A stretch of 64,000 nucleotides of DNA, from the NCBI GenBank assembly GCA_025999455.1, contig AP024683.1, positions 2,854,451-2,918,450 on the forward strand. Direction: 5' to 3'. Shown one piece after another: positions 57,263-64,000 of the stretch. Made by a program: the position numbers and the translations under genes. The stretch comes from Geminicoccaceae bacterium. GTDB lineage: Bacteria; Pseudomonadota; Alphaproteobacteria; Geminicoccales; Geminicoccaceae. The notes under the pieces are model-generated. The model did no database searches. It was not told where the DNA came from and was given only the letters and a program-made list of their open reading frames with translations. Each line of letters opens with the position of its first letter. Within the stretch, counting starts at the first letter, position 1.

Positions 57263-57576
57263 GCCGTCGGACCGGTCAGTGGCTCGTCGCCTACGACATC
57301 GCCTGCCCGAAGCGGCTCGCCCGGGTCCATCGGCTCATGGTGGCCTGGGGGCTGCCCGCGCAATATTCCGTCTTCCTGTTGGTCGCGACGCGCGAGGCGG
57401 TGGGCTCGCTCGTGGGCGAGCTCGCCCGGCTGATCCATCCGCGCCAGGACGATGTGCGGATCTACCGGCTGGAGCCCGGCTGGCAGCGCAGTCTCGGCGT
57501 GGCGAGCTTGCCGCGCGGGGTATTGGCGCTGTTCGATCGGCTCGCGGTTTCGGCGCGGTCCGGCGGGTCGTCCTAA
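57259..57576 (+). CDS. cas2: Second Cas2
   Basis: The TTG start overlaps the preceding stop (TTGA). The 105-residue protein reads GQWLVAYDIACPKRLARVHR, then GLPAQYSVFLLVATREAV and DDVRIYRLEPGW, which is a standard Cas2 with the YDI pair. It differs clearly from the first Cas2, so it is not a recent copy. It may pair with the Cas1-like protein. Confidence 0.88.
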   Translation: MSRRTGQWLVAYDIACPKRLARVHRLMVAWGLPAQYSVFLLVATREAVGSLVGELARLIHPRQDDVRIYRLEPGWQRSLGVASLPRGVLALFDRLAVSARSGGSS

Positions 57577-57908
57577 GGCGTGGTCGGCCGGGGGTCCGGC
57601 GGGCGGGGCCGAAAGGGGCCGGGGCGGGTCCGGGGCGGCGATCCGCGCCCGTGTCCCGGGCGGTGCGGACGCGGTCGAGGGTACGCCGGGCGTGTCGGCG
57701 CGCCTCGGGACGGGCGGCCCGTCGCTCCTGTCGGTGCTGCCGGCGCGCGCGTGCGGATCCGAGGGCGCGGGCGGGCCAGGCGCGTGGGGATGCGGGGGCT
57801 CGCCCACGCCCACCGGTCGGGCCGTGTCCCACCGCGCCGAGCTGGACTTTCGTCCGTGCTAGGTATATCGTCCTTCTCGTCCCCGCCCCCGACCCCGAGG
57901 TGCCCACC
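57577..57908. other. GC-rich intergenic region after the adaptation genes
   Basis: The 332 bases hold no convincing gene. The left 270 are extremely GC-rich with short G and C runs. Around 57842-57870 an A+T-richer patch (TGGACT, then TATATC after 15 bases) could be a weak promoter for the next gene. The spacing is short, so this is only a suggestion. Confidence 0.4.
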
Positions 57909-58958
57909 GTGATCCCCCGCTCCCCCGCCCAGCGCGCCACGTCGCGCACCAACGGCGCCCGCTCGCACGGGCCCGTCACGCCGGAAGGCAAGGCCCGCTC
58001 GTCCCTGAACGCCACCAAGCACGGCCTCTTCTCCCGGAGGCTTTTGGCCCCGGGCGAAGATCCGGCCGCCTTCGAAGCCCTCCTCGAAGCCCTCCGCGCC
58101 GAGCACCGGCCGCGCTCGCCGACCGAAGCACTCTTGGTCGAACGGCTCGCCGCCACCTTCTGGAAGCTCGCCCGCTGCGACCGGCTCGAGGCCGAGCTCG
58201 CGAGCTGCCGCCCGCGCCCGCCGCAGGGCCGGATCTATCCCGACGGCACGCCGATCCTCCTCACCCGCACGGCCGAGCTCGCCACGCTCTCGGCGCACAC
58301 CGCCCGGCTCGAGCGCGCCCTCCACCGCCTCCTCGCCGCCCTCGCCGCCCGGCCTTCTTTGTCAGTTCCGCGGACCGAACCCGAGGCCGAGCTCGCCCCG
58401 GCCGAGGAGGATGCGAGCGGCTCCCCGGCCACCGCGGCGCGCGAGAAAACCGACGAAAACGAACCCGAGCGGCGCACCCGGGTCCACGCCACCGGGTCCA
58501 CGCCGCCGGCCGCGGCCGAGGCGGTGACGCCCGCGGCCCTCTCCGTTGCCCGACCGCCTTCCGAAAAATCGAAAAACGAACCCGAGCGGGTCGCTCCCGC
58601 CGCCGCACCGCCGGAAGCGGCAGCGGCGGTCCGGTCGGCCGCCGACCCGACGGCCGGGAGAACGTCTTCCGAAAACGAAGAAAACGAACCCGAGCCGGCG
58701 CCCGCTTCCTCTCCGGCGGCCGCCCCGGCCGGGCTCGTCGCCGGCGACGCCGAAGCCGCGCGCCGAGCCGAGACCCCGCCGCCCGACCCGGAGCTCGCGC
58801 TCCTGGACGCCGCGCGCCACTCGAAGAAGATCGCGCGGGCGCTGGTCGAGGACCTCGCCGGCGAAGGCGAGCTCGCGCGTGTGCGCCGGCTCCTCGCCGC
58901 CCTCCGCACCGACCTCGCCACCCTCCTCGCCCACCCACCCGACCGAAAAGCGGCGTGA
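57909..58958 (+). CDS. Uncharacterised protein with SRxNGxxSxGPxTxEGK N-terminal motif and low-complexity repeats
   Basis: The GTG at 57909 (GAGG eight bases upstream) gives 349 residues. Residues 12-41 carry SRTNGARSHGPVTPEGKARS followed by SLNATKHGLFS. I know this N-terminal motif from many bacterial proteins of unknown function. A helical region (45-150) follows. The middle (150-285) is disordered and holds three spaced copies of an NEPE motif in Ala/Pro-rich linkers, and the last 60 residues are helical. No catalytic motif is visible. It lies at the right border of the CRISPR locus and may be unrelated to it. Confidence 0.7.
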   Translation: MIPRSPAQRATSRTNGARSHGPVTPEGKARSSLNATKHGLFSRRLLAPGEDPAAFEALLEALRAEHRPRSPTEALLVERLAATFWKLARCDRLEAELASCRPRPPQGRIYPDGTPILLTRTAELATLSAHTARLERALHRLLAALAARPSLSVPRTEPEAELAPAEEDASGSPATAAREKTDENEPERRTRVHATGSTPPAAAEAVTPAALSVARPPSEKSKNEPERVAPAAAPPEAAAAVRSAADPTAGRTSSENEENEPEPAPASSPAAAPAGLVAGDAEAARRAETPPPDPELALLDAARHSKKIARALVEDLAGEGELARVRRLLAALRTDLATLLAHPPDRKAA

Positions 58959-58975
58959 GGGGGGCGGGCGGCGGA

Positions 58976-59401
58976 TCAGCCGGGCGGTGGGGCCGGGTAC
59001 CAGGCCTCGGGCTCGGCCATCTGGAAGCCCGGCGGGATGTCGAAGATTTCGAAGATCGTCGTGGTCGCGTCCTCGGTGCCGAAACAGGCCCGGGGCACGA
59101 TGCCGAGCCTTGCGCCCGCCATCCTCCAGCGGTCGTCGCCCTTCTCGACGCGGACCCGGATCGTCTCACCGAGAAAGGTGTCGGACGGGGTCTCGGGCCC
59201 GGTGAGCGGGGGTTCGGTGGTGGCCGCCGCCCTCGGCTCGTTCGACGCAACGGAGCCGGGGCCCGGACCGCGGGCGCGCCAGCGCCGACCGCTGCGGCCG
59301 CGCGGGGCCCGCTTGCAGCTGCGACGATTGACCGCGCCGCAGCCGGCCCGCAAGCTGCTCCGAACGACCGCCCGGCGGGGGCGGCGGGGAGGAAAAGCCA
59401 T
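58976..59401 (-). CDS. Possible small protein, start unresolved
   Basis: The minus frame from the stop at 58976 gives a plausible C-terminal 70 residues (TFLGETIRVRVEKGDDRWRM, then GIVPRACFGTEDATTTIFEI and FQMAEPEAWYP). The stretch towards 59401 is Arg-rich and looks non-coding. The true start is probably inside, near 59200, but no good start codon with a ribosome-binding site was found. It would be divergent from the binding-protein gene at 59400. No family is recognised. Confidence 0.35.
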   Translation of the reverse strand: MAFPPRRPRRAVVRSSLRAGCGAVNRRSCKRAPRGRSGRRWRARGPGPGSVASNEPRAAATTEPPLTGPETPSDTFLGETIRVRVEKGDDRWRMAGARLGIVPRACFGTEDATTTIFEIFDIPPGFQMAEPEAWYPAPPPG

Positions 59402-60749
59402 GCAGCGGACGCGGTGGGACTGGTCGCGACGGGATCTCTTGGGTGTGGGTGCGGGGACGCTCGCCGCCGCGCTCACCGGCTTCCACGACCCGCGTCGGGC
59501 CTTCTCCCAGGTAGCACCCTGGGCAGTGGCGCCCACGAGCAAGGTCGACGAGGTCAATTTCGTCGTTTGGACCTACGGCGACATCTACACCAAGATCGCC
59601 AAGAAGTTCACCGACGATTGGGGGGTCGAGGTCAACGCCACGATCTCCTCGTTCAACGACCACCCGACCAAGCTCATGACGATGTTCGCGGGCGGCGAGA
59701 CGATCGACGTCTCGCAGAGCTCGCCCTTCAGCTTCGCCAACTTCATCGCCCAGGGGCTCGTCGAGCCGCTCGACGGGCTACCCGGGGCGGCGGATTACGC
59801 AGCCGATTTCACGAGCTTCACGAAGGAGGTCGCGGTCCAGGGCGGGAAGATCATGGGCCTGCCCTATTTCTCGGCGGTCTGGGTCTGGAACTACCACCAA
59901 GACCTCATGGACAAGGCCAAGATGGAGCCCTTCAAGTCCTACGAGGAGCTCCTCGAGCAATGCCGCAAGGCCAAGAAGGACGGGATCTGCCAGTACCCGA
60001 TCCTCTGGGTCGCTGGCGTGGGCCTCGAGCAATTGCCCGGAACCTGGTACCAGATGACCTGGAACCGGGGCGGCACCTTCTTCGACAAGGACGGCAAGCA
60101 CCAATTGGGGCCGGGCTCGATCGCCCGCGAGACGTTGCGCTGGTGGGCCGCCACCTTCAAAGAAGAGCTCGCCGACCCGGAGAGCTTGAAAGTCCAGTTC
60201 ACGGCTTCGGCCAAGGCGTTCGGTGCCGGCAAGAACCTCTACCGCGGCCCGAACCACCATTACGGACTCAACGTCGCCAACGACCCGGCGCAGTCGCCCA
60301 CGGCCGGCAAGGCCAAGGTCTGGGGCTCGCCCGGCGACGGCCGGACGGTGGGTGTCACCCACGTCTACTTCCTGTGCACCGCCCATCGCGACAAGGAATG
60401 GGCCTGGAAGCTCCTGCAATATCTGGGCGGGCGGACCAAGGACGGCCGCTACACCCAGGCCGAGAATTTGGCCAAGGACGCCATGCTCGGCTCGGGCTAC
60501 CGCTCGGTCATGGAAAGCGACGTGATCAAGACCGGCTGGGCGCCGTGGGGCGACGTGCCGGCGATCCTCGAGATCTGGAAGAAGGCCACCTATTTGGGCG
60601 AGGTCGTGAGTTCGATGTACCAGCCCTGGCACTTCCCCTGGTCGGACCGCCTCAACATCGAGGTCCAGAAATGCCTCACGGGCCAGATCACGGCCGACCA
60701 GGCCTGCGACAACCTCATCAAGGCGATCGACGAGGTGAAGCGGCTCTGA
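59400..60749 (+). CDS. Sugar ABC transporter substrate-binding protein, Tat-exported
   Basis: The 449-residue protein has a twin-arginine signal, WSRRDLLGVGAGTLAAALTG, so it should be exported folded by Tat. The mature part shows VNFVVWTYGDIYTKIAKKFT, MFAGGETIDVSQSSPFSF, GLPYFSAVWVWNYHQDLMDK and SVMESDVIKT, which fit SBP_bac_1-type cluster B binding proteins. GGAGG lies just upstream of the ATG. Two permease genes follow. The ligand is unknown, probably a carbohydrate. Confidence 0.9.
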   Translation: MQRTRWDWSRRDLLGVGAGTLAAALTGFHDPRRAFSQVAPWAVAPTSKVDEVNFVVWTYGDIYTKIAKKFTDDWGVEVNATISSFNDHPTKLMTMFAGGETIDVSQSSPFSFANFIAQGLVEPLDGLPGAADYAADFTSFTKEVAVQGGKIMGLPYFSAVWVWNYHQDLMDKAKMEPFKSYEELLEQCRKAKKDGICQYPILWVAGVGLEQLPGTWYQMTWNRGGTFFDKDGKHQLGPGSIARETLRWWAATFKEELADPESLKVQFTASAKAFGAGKNLYRGPNHHYGLNVANDPAQSPTAGKAKVWGSPGDGRTVGVTHVYFLCTAHRDKEWAWKLLQYLGGRTKDGRYTQAENLAKDAMLGSGYRSVMESDVIKTGWAPWGDVPAILEIWKKATYLGEVVSSMYQPWHFPWSDRLNIEVQKCLTGQITADQACDNLIKAIDEVKRL

Positions 60750-60784
60750 GCCGGGCCCGCCCCTTGGCCGTCCGGAGCGAACCC

Positions 60785-61705
60785 GTGGCGGCGGTGGTCG
60801 AAAGCCGCCGCCGCGGGCGGGAGCTCGCCGCGGGCAGGCTCGCGGTCGTCATGAACCTGCCCACCCTCCTCACCATGGCGTTGGTCCTCGCCTATCCGAT
60901 CGGTTACGCCGCCTGGCTGAGCTTTCATCGGGTCGGGCCGGCCCAGCTCCGCCGCGGCGAATTCCCTTGGACCGGGCTCGACAACTACGTCCGTCTGTTC
61001 TCCGACCCGCTCTTCCTCCTCGCCTTGAAGAACACCTTCGTCTTCGTGACGATCGTGGTCGTCGCTGAACTCGTGCTCGCCGTGGCGATCGGTCTGTTGA
61101 TCGACCAACAGCGGATCTGGACCTCGCGGATCACGCGGGTGCTGATCTTGCTACCTTACGCGATCCCGCCGATCGCCAACGGCCTCATCTGGTCGTTCAT
61201 CTACAGTTTCCAGTTCGGCTTCTTGAACCGGATCCTCTTCACCGTGGGCGTGATCGATGCACCCGTCAACTGGGCGGGCCACCCGGAGACGGCCCTCTAC
61301 GCCGTGACCGTCCCCTACATCTGGCGGACGCTGCCCTTCGCGGTCCTCTTGGTGCACGCCGCACTGCAGGGGATCGGCAGGGAGCTCCACGAGGCGGCGG
61401 CGGTCGACGGGGCCACGGCCTGGCAGCGCTTCCGCTACGTCACCCTCCCGCTGCTCGTGCCGATCCTGGTCGTGATCCTGGTGCTCCGGACCTCCTTCGC
61501 CTTCACCGTCTTCGAGGAGATCCGGGCGATCACCCAGGGCGGACCGGGTGATGCCACCTGGGTCGCGGCCTGGTACAGCTACAAGAAGGCCTTCGAGCCG
61601 CCCAACGACATCGGGCTCGGCGCCGCCTCGGCCTGGGTCTTGGCGCTGATCGTGGGGGCGCTCGCGATCCTCTACGTCAAGACGATCTACCGGCGGATCC
61701 ACTGA
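60785..61705 (+). CDS. Sugar ABC transporter permease (MalF/UgpA-like)
   Basis: The GTG at 60785 is chosen because GGAG lies seven bases upstream; TTG 60764 and ATG 60852 are alternatives. The 306-residue protein has six TM helices (first about 27-44) and the EAA loop ELHEAAAVDGATAWQRFRYV followed by TLPLL. ITQGGPGDATWVAAWYSYKK is typical of MalF-group permeases. The next permease starts two bases after its stop. Confidence 0.9.
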   Translation: MAAVVESRRRGRELAAGRLAVVMNLPTLLTMALVLAYPIGYAAWLSFHRVGPAQLRRGEFPWTGLDNYVRLFSDPLFLLALKNTFVFVTIVVVAELVLAVAIGLLIDQQRIWTSRITRVLILLPYAIPPIANGLIWSFIYSFQFGFLNRILFTVGVIDAPVNWAGHPETALYAVTVPYIWRTLPFAVLLVHAALQGIGRELHEAAAVDGATAWQRFRYVTLPLLVPILVVILVLRTSFAFTVFEEIRAITQGGPGDATWVAAWYSYKKAFEPPNDIGLGAASAWVLALIVGALAILYVKTIYRRIH

Positions 61706-61707
61706 CC

Positions 61708-62595
61708 ATGCTCGCCCCCACCCCGATCGGCCGGCTCCTCCTGCACCTCGCCAATCTGCTCGTGATCGCCTTCCTGCTCCTGCCGATCGCCGCGGTCACG
61801 CTCGGCTCGCTGCAGGCTGAACGGACGCTCCAAGCCGACACCCGGGCCCTGATCCCGCCCGAATGGACGCTCGACAATTTCCGCGTGATCTTTTCCGGCG
61901 GCGAGCAGCGCGGCGCGATCTTCGAGCAGGTCACCTACCTCCCCGACAACGTCAAGAAGATCCGCTACGCCTTCCAGAACAGCGCCGTCATCGCGATCTC
62001 GGTGACCTTGCTGACCCTGACGATGGGCTCGCTTTCGGCCTGGACGATCGCCCGGCTCGGCTATCGCTGGACCCGTTGGCTCGTGAACGCGAGCCTGTTG
62101 GCCCGCTTCGTCCCGGTCCTCACGCTCATGATCCCGCTCTACGTGGCGTTTCGCCAGTTGGGGCTCTTGAACTCGGTCGTGGGCGTGATCGTGGCGCTCA
62201 CGGGCTTCCTCTTGCCTTACGCGATCCTGATCCTGGCACCCTATTTCGACCAGATCCCGAAAGAACTCGAGGACAGCGCCCGGATCGACGGCTGCTCGCG
62301 CTTCGGCGCGTTCTGGCGGGTGAGCCTGCCGCTCGCCGCGCCGGCGCTCGCCTCCTGTGGTGCGCTCGTCTTCATCATCTCCTGGAACGAGCTCTTGATC
62401 CCGTTGATCCTCGTCAACAAGGCCGAGTTCATGACCGTGCCCGTCGTCATCAACAGCCTGGTCGGCGACGTCCATGTCTTCTTCAATCTCATGATGGCGA
62501 TTTGTCTCTTGGCGCTCCTGCCGTCGGTGATCCTCGTGCTGCTCTTGCAGAGGTTCGTGGTGGCGGGCCTCCAGGTGGGTGCCGTCAAAGGCTGA
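61708..62595 (+). CDS. Sugar ABC transporter permease (MalG/UgpE-like)
   Basis: The 295-residue permease has six helices and the EAA loop [20 protein letters not shown] followed by [27 protein letters not shown] at the start and [20 protein letters not shown] fit the MalG group. Its end overlaps by 11 bases the end of the convergent ATPase gene. Confidence 0.92.
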   Translation: MLAPTPIGRLLLHLANLLVIAFLLLPIAAVTLGSLQAERTLQADTRALIPPEWTLDNFRVIFSGGEQRGAIFEQVTYLPDNVKKIRYAFQNSAVIAISVTLLTLTMGSLSAWTIARLGYRWTRWLVNASLLARFVPVLTLMIPLYVAFRQLGLLNSVVGVIVALTGFLLPYAILILAPYFDQIPKELEDSARIDGCSRFGAFWRVSLPLAAPALASCGALVFIISWNELLIPLILVNKAEFMTVPVVINSLVGDVHVFFNLMMAICLLALLPSVILVLLLQRFVVAGLQVGAVKG

Positions 62596-63661
62596 CCCCC
62601 GGGGCGGCGCGGAGCGTGCGGCCGTCGGGGCCGAAGAGATGGCAGGCCTCGGGCGGGATGCGCAGCCGCACCGGCTCGCCGGACCCGGCCCGCGCCGCCC
62701 CGGCGGTCCGCACCGTGAGCGGCCCGGCCGCGGTCTCGACGTGGAGATAGGATTCGGCGCCCAGATGCTCGACGAGCCGCACCCGTCCGGCCAGCGTCGC
62801 CGAGCCGTCCGCGGCGAGGAACAGGTGCTCCGGCCGCACCCCGAGCGTGAGCTCGCCCGCGCCGAGCGCGGCATCGGCGATCGGCAGGAGATCGCCCGAA
62901 GCGAGGCGCACGCCGCCTTCGGCCGCGCGCACCGGCAGAAAATTCATCTTCGGGCTGCCGAGGAAGCCCGCGACGAACAGATTGGCCGGTCGGTGGTAGA
63001 GTTCGAGCGGCGGCCCCGCCTGCTCGATCCGCCCCTTCGAGAGGACCACGATCAGATCGGCCATCGTCATCGCCTCGACCTGGTCGTGGGTCACGTAGAT
63101 CATCGTGTTGCCGAGCCGTTCGTGGAGCGCCTGGAGCTCGATCCGCATCTGGACGCGGAGCTCGGCGTCGAGGTTCGAGAGCGGCTCGTCGAAAAGGAAG
63201 ATCTTGGGCTCGCGCACGACCGCCCGGCCGATCGCGACGCGCTGGCGCTGGCCGCCCGACAGCGCCTTGGGCCGGCGGTCCAAGAGCTCCTCGATCCGCA
63301 GCATCCGCGCCGCCTCGGCCACCCGGCGGGCGATCTCGTCCTTGGGCGTCTTCAAGTTCTCGAGGCCGAAGGCGAGGTTCTGGCGGACCGTCATGTGCGG
63401 GTAGAGGGCATAGGATTGGAAGACCATGGCGAGCCCACGGCGGGCCGCCGGCACCTCGTTCACCCGCACCCCGTCGATCCGAATCTCCCCGTCGGTGATC
63501 GCCTCGAGCCCGGCGATCATCCGCAGGAGCGTGGACTTGCCGCAGCCCGAGGGGCCCACGAACACGCAGAAGGCGCCCGAGGGCACCACGAGGTCGACGC
63601 CGTGGATCACCTCCACGGTCCCGTAGCGCTTGACGACCCGATCGAGCTCGAGCGTGGCCAT
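62585..63661 (-). CDS. UgpC/MalK-type sugar ABC transporter ATPase
   Basis: The 358-residue ATPase has Walker [11 protein letters not shown]-loop [13 protein letters not shown], signature [14 protein letters not shown], Walker [13 protein letters not shown] and the switch His in [10 protein letters not shown]. The C-terminal 110 residues form a TOBE/MalK regulatory domain ([10 protein letters not shown]). It energises carbohydrate importers, and one such ATPase often serves several systems. It belongs to the minus-strand operon with the permease at the right edge and may also serve the ATPase-less operons at 24377-27404 and 59400-62595 (inference). Confidence 0.94.
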   Translation of the reverse strand: MATLELDRVVKRYGTVEVIHGVDLVVPSGAFCVFVGPSGCGKSTLLRMIAGLEAITDGEIRIDGVRVNEVPAARRGLAMVFQSYALYPHMTVRQNLAFGLENLKTPKDEIARRVAEAARMLRIEELLDRRPKALSGGQRQRVAIGRAVVREPKIFLFDEPLSNLDAELRVQMRIELQALHERLGNTMIYVTHDQVEAMTMADLIVVLSKGRIEQAGPPLELYHRPANLFVAGFLGSPKMNFLPVRAAEGGVRLASGDLLPIADAALGAGELTLGVRPEHLFLAADGSATLAGRVRLVEHLGAESYLHVETAAGPLTVRTAGAARAGSGEPVRLRIPPEACHLFGPDGRTLRAAPGVSL

Positions 63662-63670
63662 CGCCGCGGC

Positions 63671-64000
63671 TCACTTGATCCCGGTCGTGGCGATGCCGGT
63701 CGTGATGTAGCGCTGCAAGAAGCCGAACACGAGCGTGATCGGCAGCAAGGTCAAGACCGTCATCGCCAGGAGATTGCCCCATTGGGTGTGCATCTCGCCC
63801 TTGAACGAGTTCAAGGCGAGCTGGAGCGTGAACTGCTCGGATTGCGACAGCACGATCAGCGGCAACAAGAAGTCGTTCCAGCGCCACATGACCGCGAAGA
63901 TCGCGAGCACGGCGAGGGCCGGCGCGGCGAGCGGGAGCACGATCCGCCAATAGATCTTCCACTCGGAGGCGTTGTCCATCCGCGCCGCGTCGATCAGCTC
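63671..64000 (-). CDS. Sugar ABC transporter permease, C-terminal part (cut by window edge)
   Basis: The visible 109 residues are the C-terminal third of a MalG-type permease. The EAA loop ELIDAARMDNASEWKIYWRI runs to the window end, then come [20 protein letters not shown] and the last helices ending TTGIATTGIK. It is followed after nine bases by the ATPase gene on the same strand, so they form one operon whose binding protein and first permease should lie to the right of the window. Confidence 0.9.
   Translation of the reverse strand, partial: ELIDAARMDNASEWKIYWRIVLPLAAPALAVLAIFAVMWRWNDFLLPLIVLSQSEQFTLQLALNSFKGEMHTQWGNLLAMTVLTLLPITLVFGFLQRYITTGIATTGIK

Noticed and set aside
27405-63661. 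Searched by eye for a reverse transcriptase (YxDD-type) or RT-Cas1 fusion that could explain antisense, hairpin-rich spacers
   Set aside because: No such gene is present. The only GGDD motif is the Cas10 palm.

Overview
The window is a GC-rich (about 70% by eye), densely coded chromosomal segment. The gene content (lipB, gluQ, maeB malic enzyme fused to a Pta-like domain, Nnr, TerB, N-formylglutamate amidohydrolase, several sugar ABC systems) suggests a proteobacterium, most likely an alphaproteobacterium. That placement is inferred from gene content only; there is no rRNA here. All product names come from reading the translated sequence. No database search was run.

Left part (1-27404): housekeeping and accessory metabolism. 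From the left edge: a partial branched-chain amino acid binding protein, aspartate dehydrogenase, an ATC-hydrolase-like protein, a ParA ATPase, glutamyl-Q tRNA(Asp) synthetase, a lipoprotein hydrolase, an orphan Nmad3-like protein, MgtE, malic enzyme, tRNA-Leu(GAG), LipB, a secreted pentapeptide-repeat protein, a PAS/GGDEF/EAL protein, Nnr, TerB, a pseudo-receiver/HPt protein, an OmpA-like lipoprotein, MoaA, NAD kinase, Apt, an aminotransferase, N-formylglutamate amidohydrolase, tRNA-Val(GAC), a nucleoside hydrolase, and a sugar ABC operon (binding protein plus two permeases, no ATPase).

Centre (27405-57576): a very large type III-A CRISPR-Cas locus, all on the plus strand. The order is cas6, a four-gene membrane module, a small ORF, a CARF-winged-helix protein (NE0113/TIGR02584-like), cas10/csm1, csm2, csm3, csm4, csm5, a Csm6-like CARF-HEPN protein, a leader, an array of 178 repeats (hand count), then cas2, cas1, a Cas1-like protein without the catalytic triad, and a second cas2. 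The membrane module is the most unusual part. It contains a 4-TM coiled-coil protein, a membrane-anchored VWA-like protein, a MotA/ExbB/ZorA-like protein, and a MotB/ZorB-like protein whose transmembrane acidic residue is Glu. Stop-start overlaps tie it to the CARF and cas10 genes, so it may be an ion-flux effector arm of the type III response (inference).

The spacers carry information of their own. Overlapping spacers assemble into short contigs whose reverse complements read as gene pieces: a ribosome-binding site with a start codon, a stop codon followed by a hairpin, and a DUF5131/Gp37-Gp68-like motif. The crRNAs would therefore be antisense to phage mRNAs, as type III interference needs. 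The leader-distal part of the array is strongly enriched in spacers that are near-perfect hairpins. A 16-bp palindrome built on GACAAGCTTGTC lies on both sides of the array, and a related inverted repeat lies upstream of cas6.

Right part (57577-64000): a low-complexity protein with a recognisable N-terminal motif, a doubtful small minus-strand ORF, a second sugar ABC operon (Tat-exported binding protein plus two permeases), a convergent UgpC/MalK-type ATPase, and a permease cut by the right edge.
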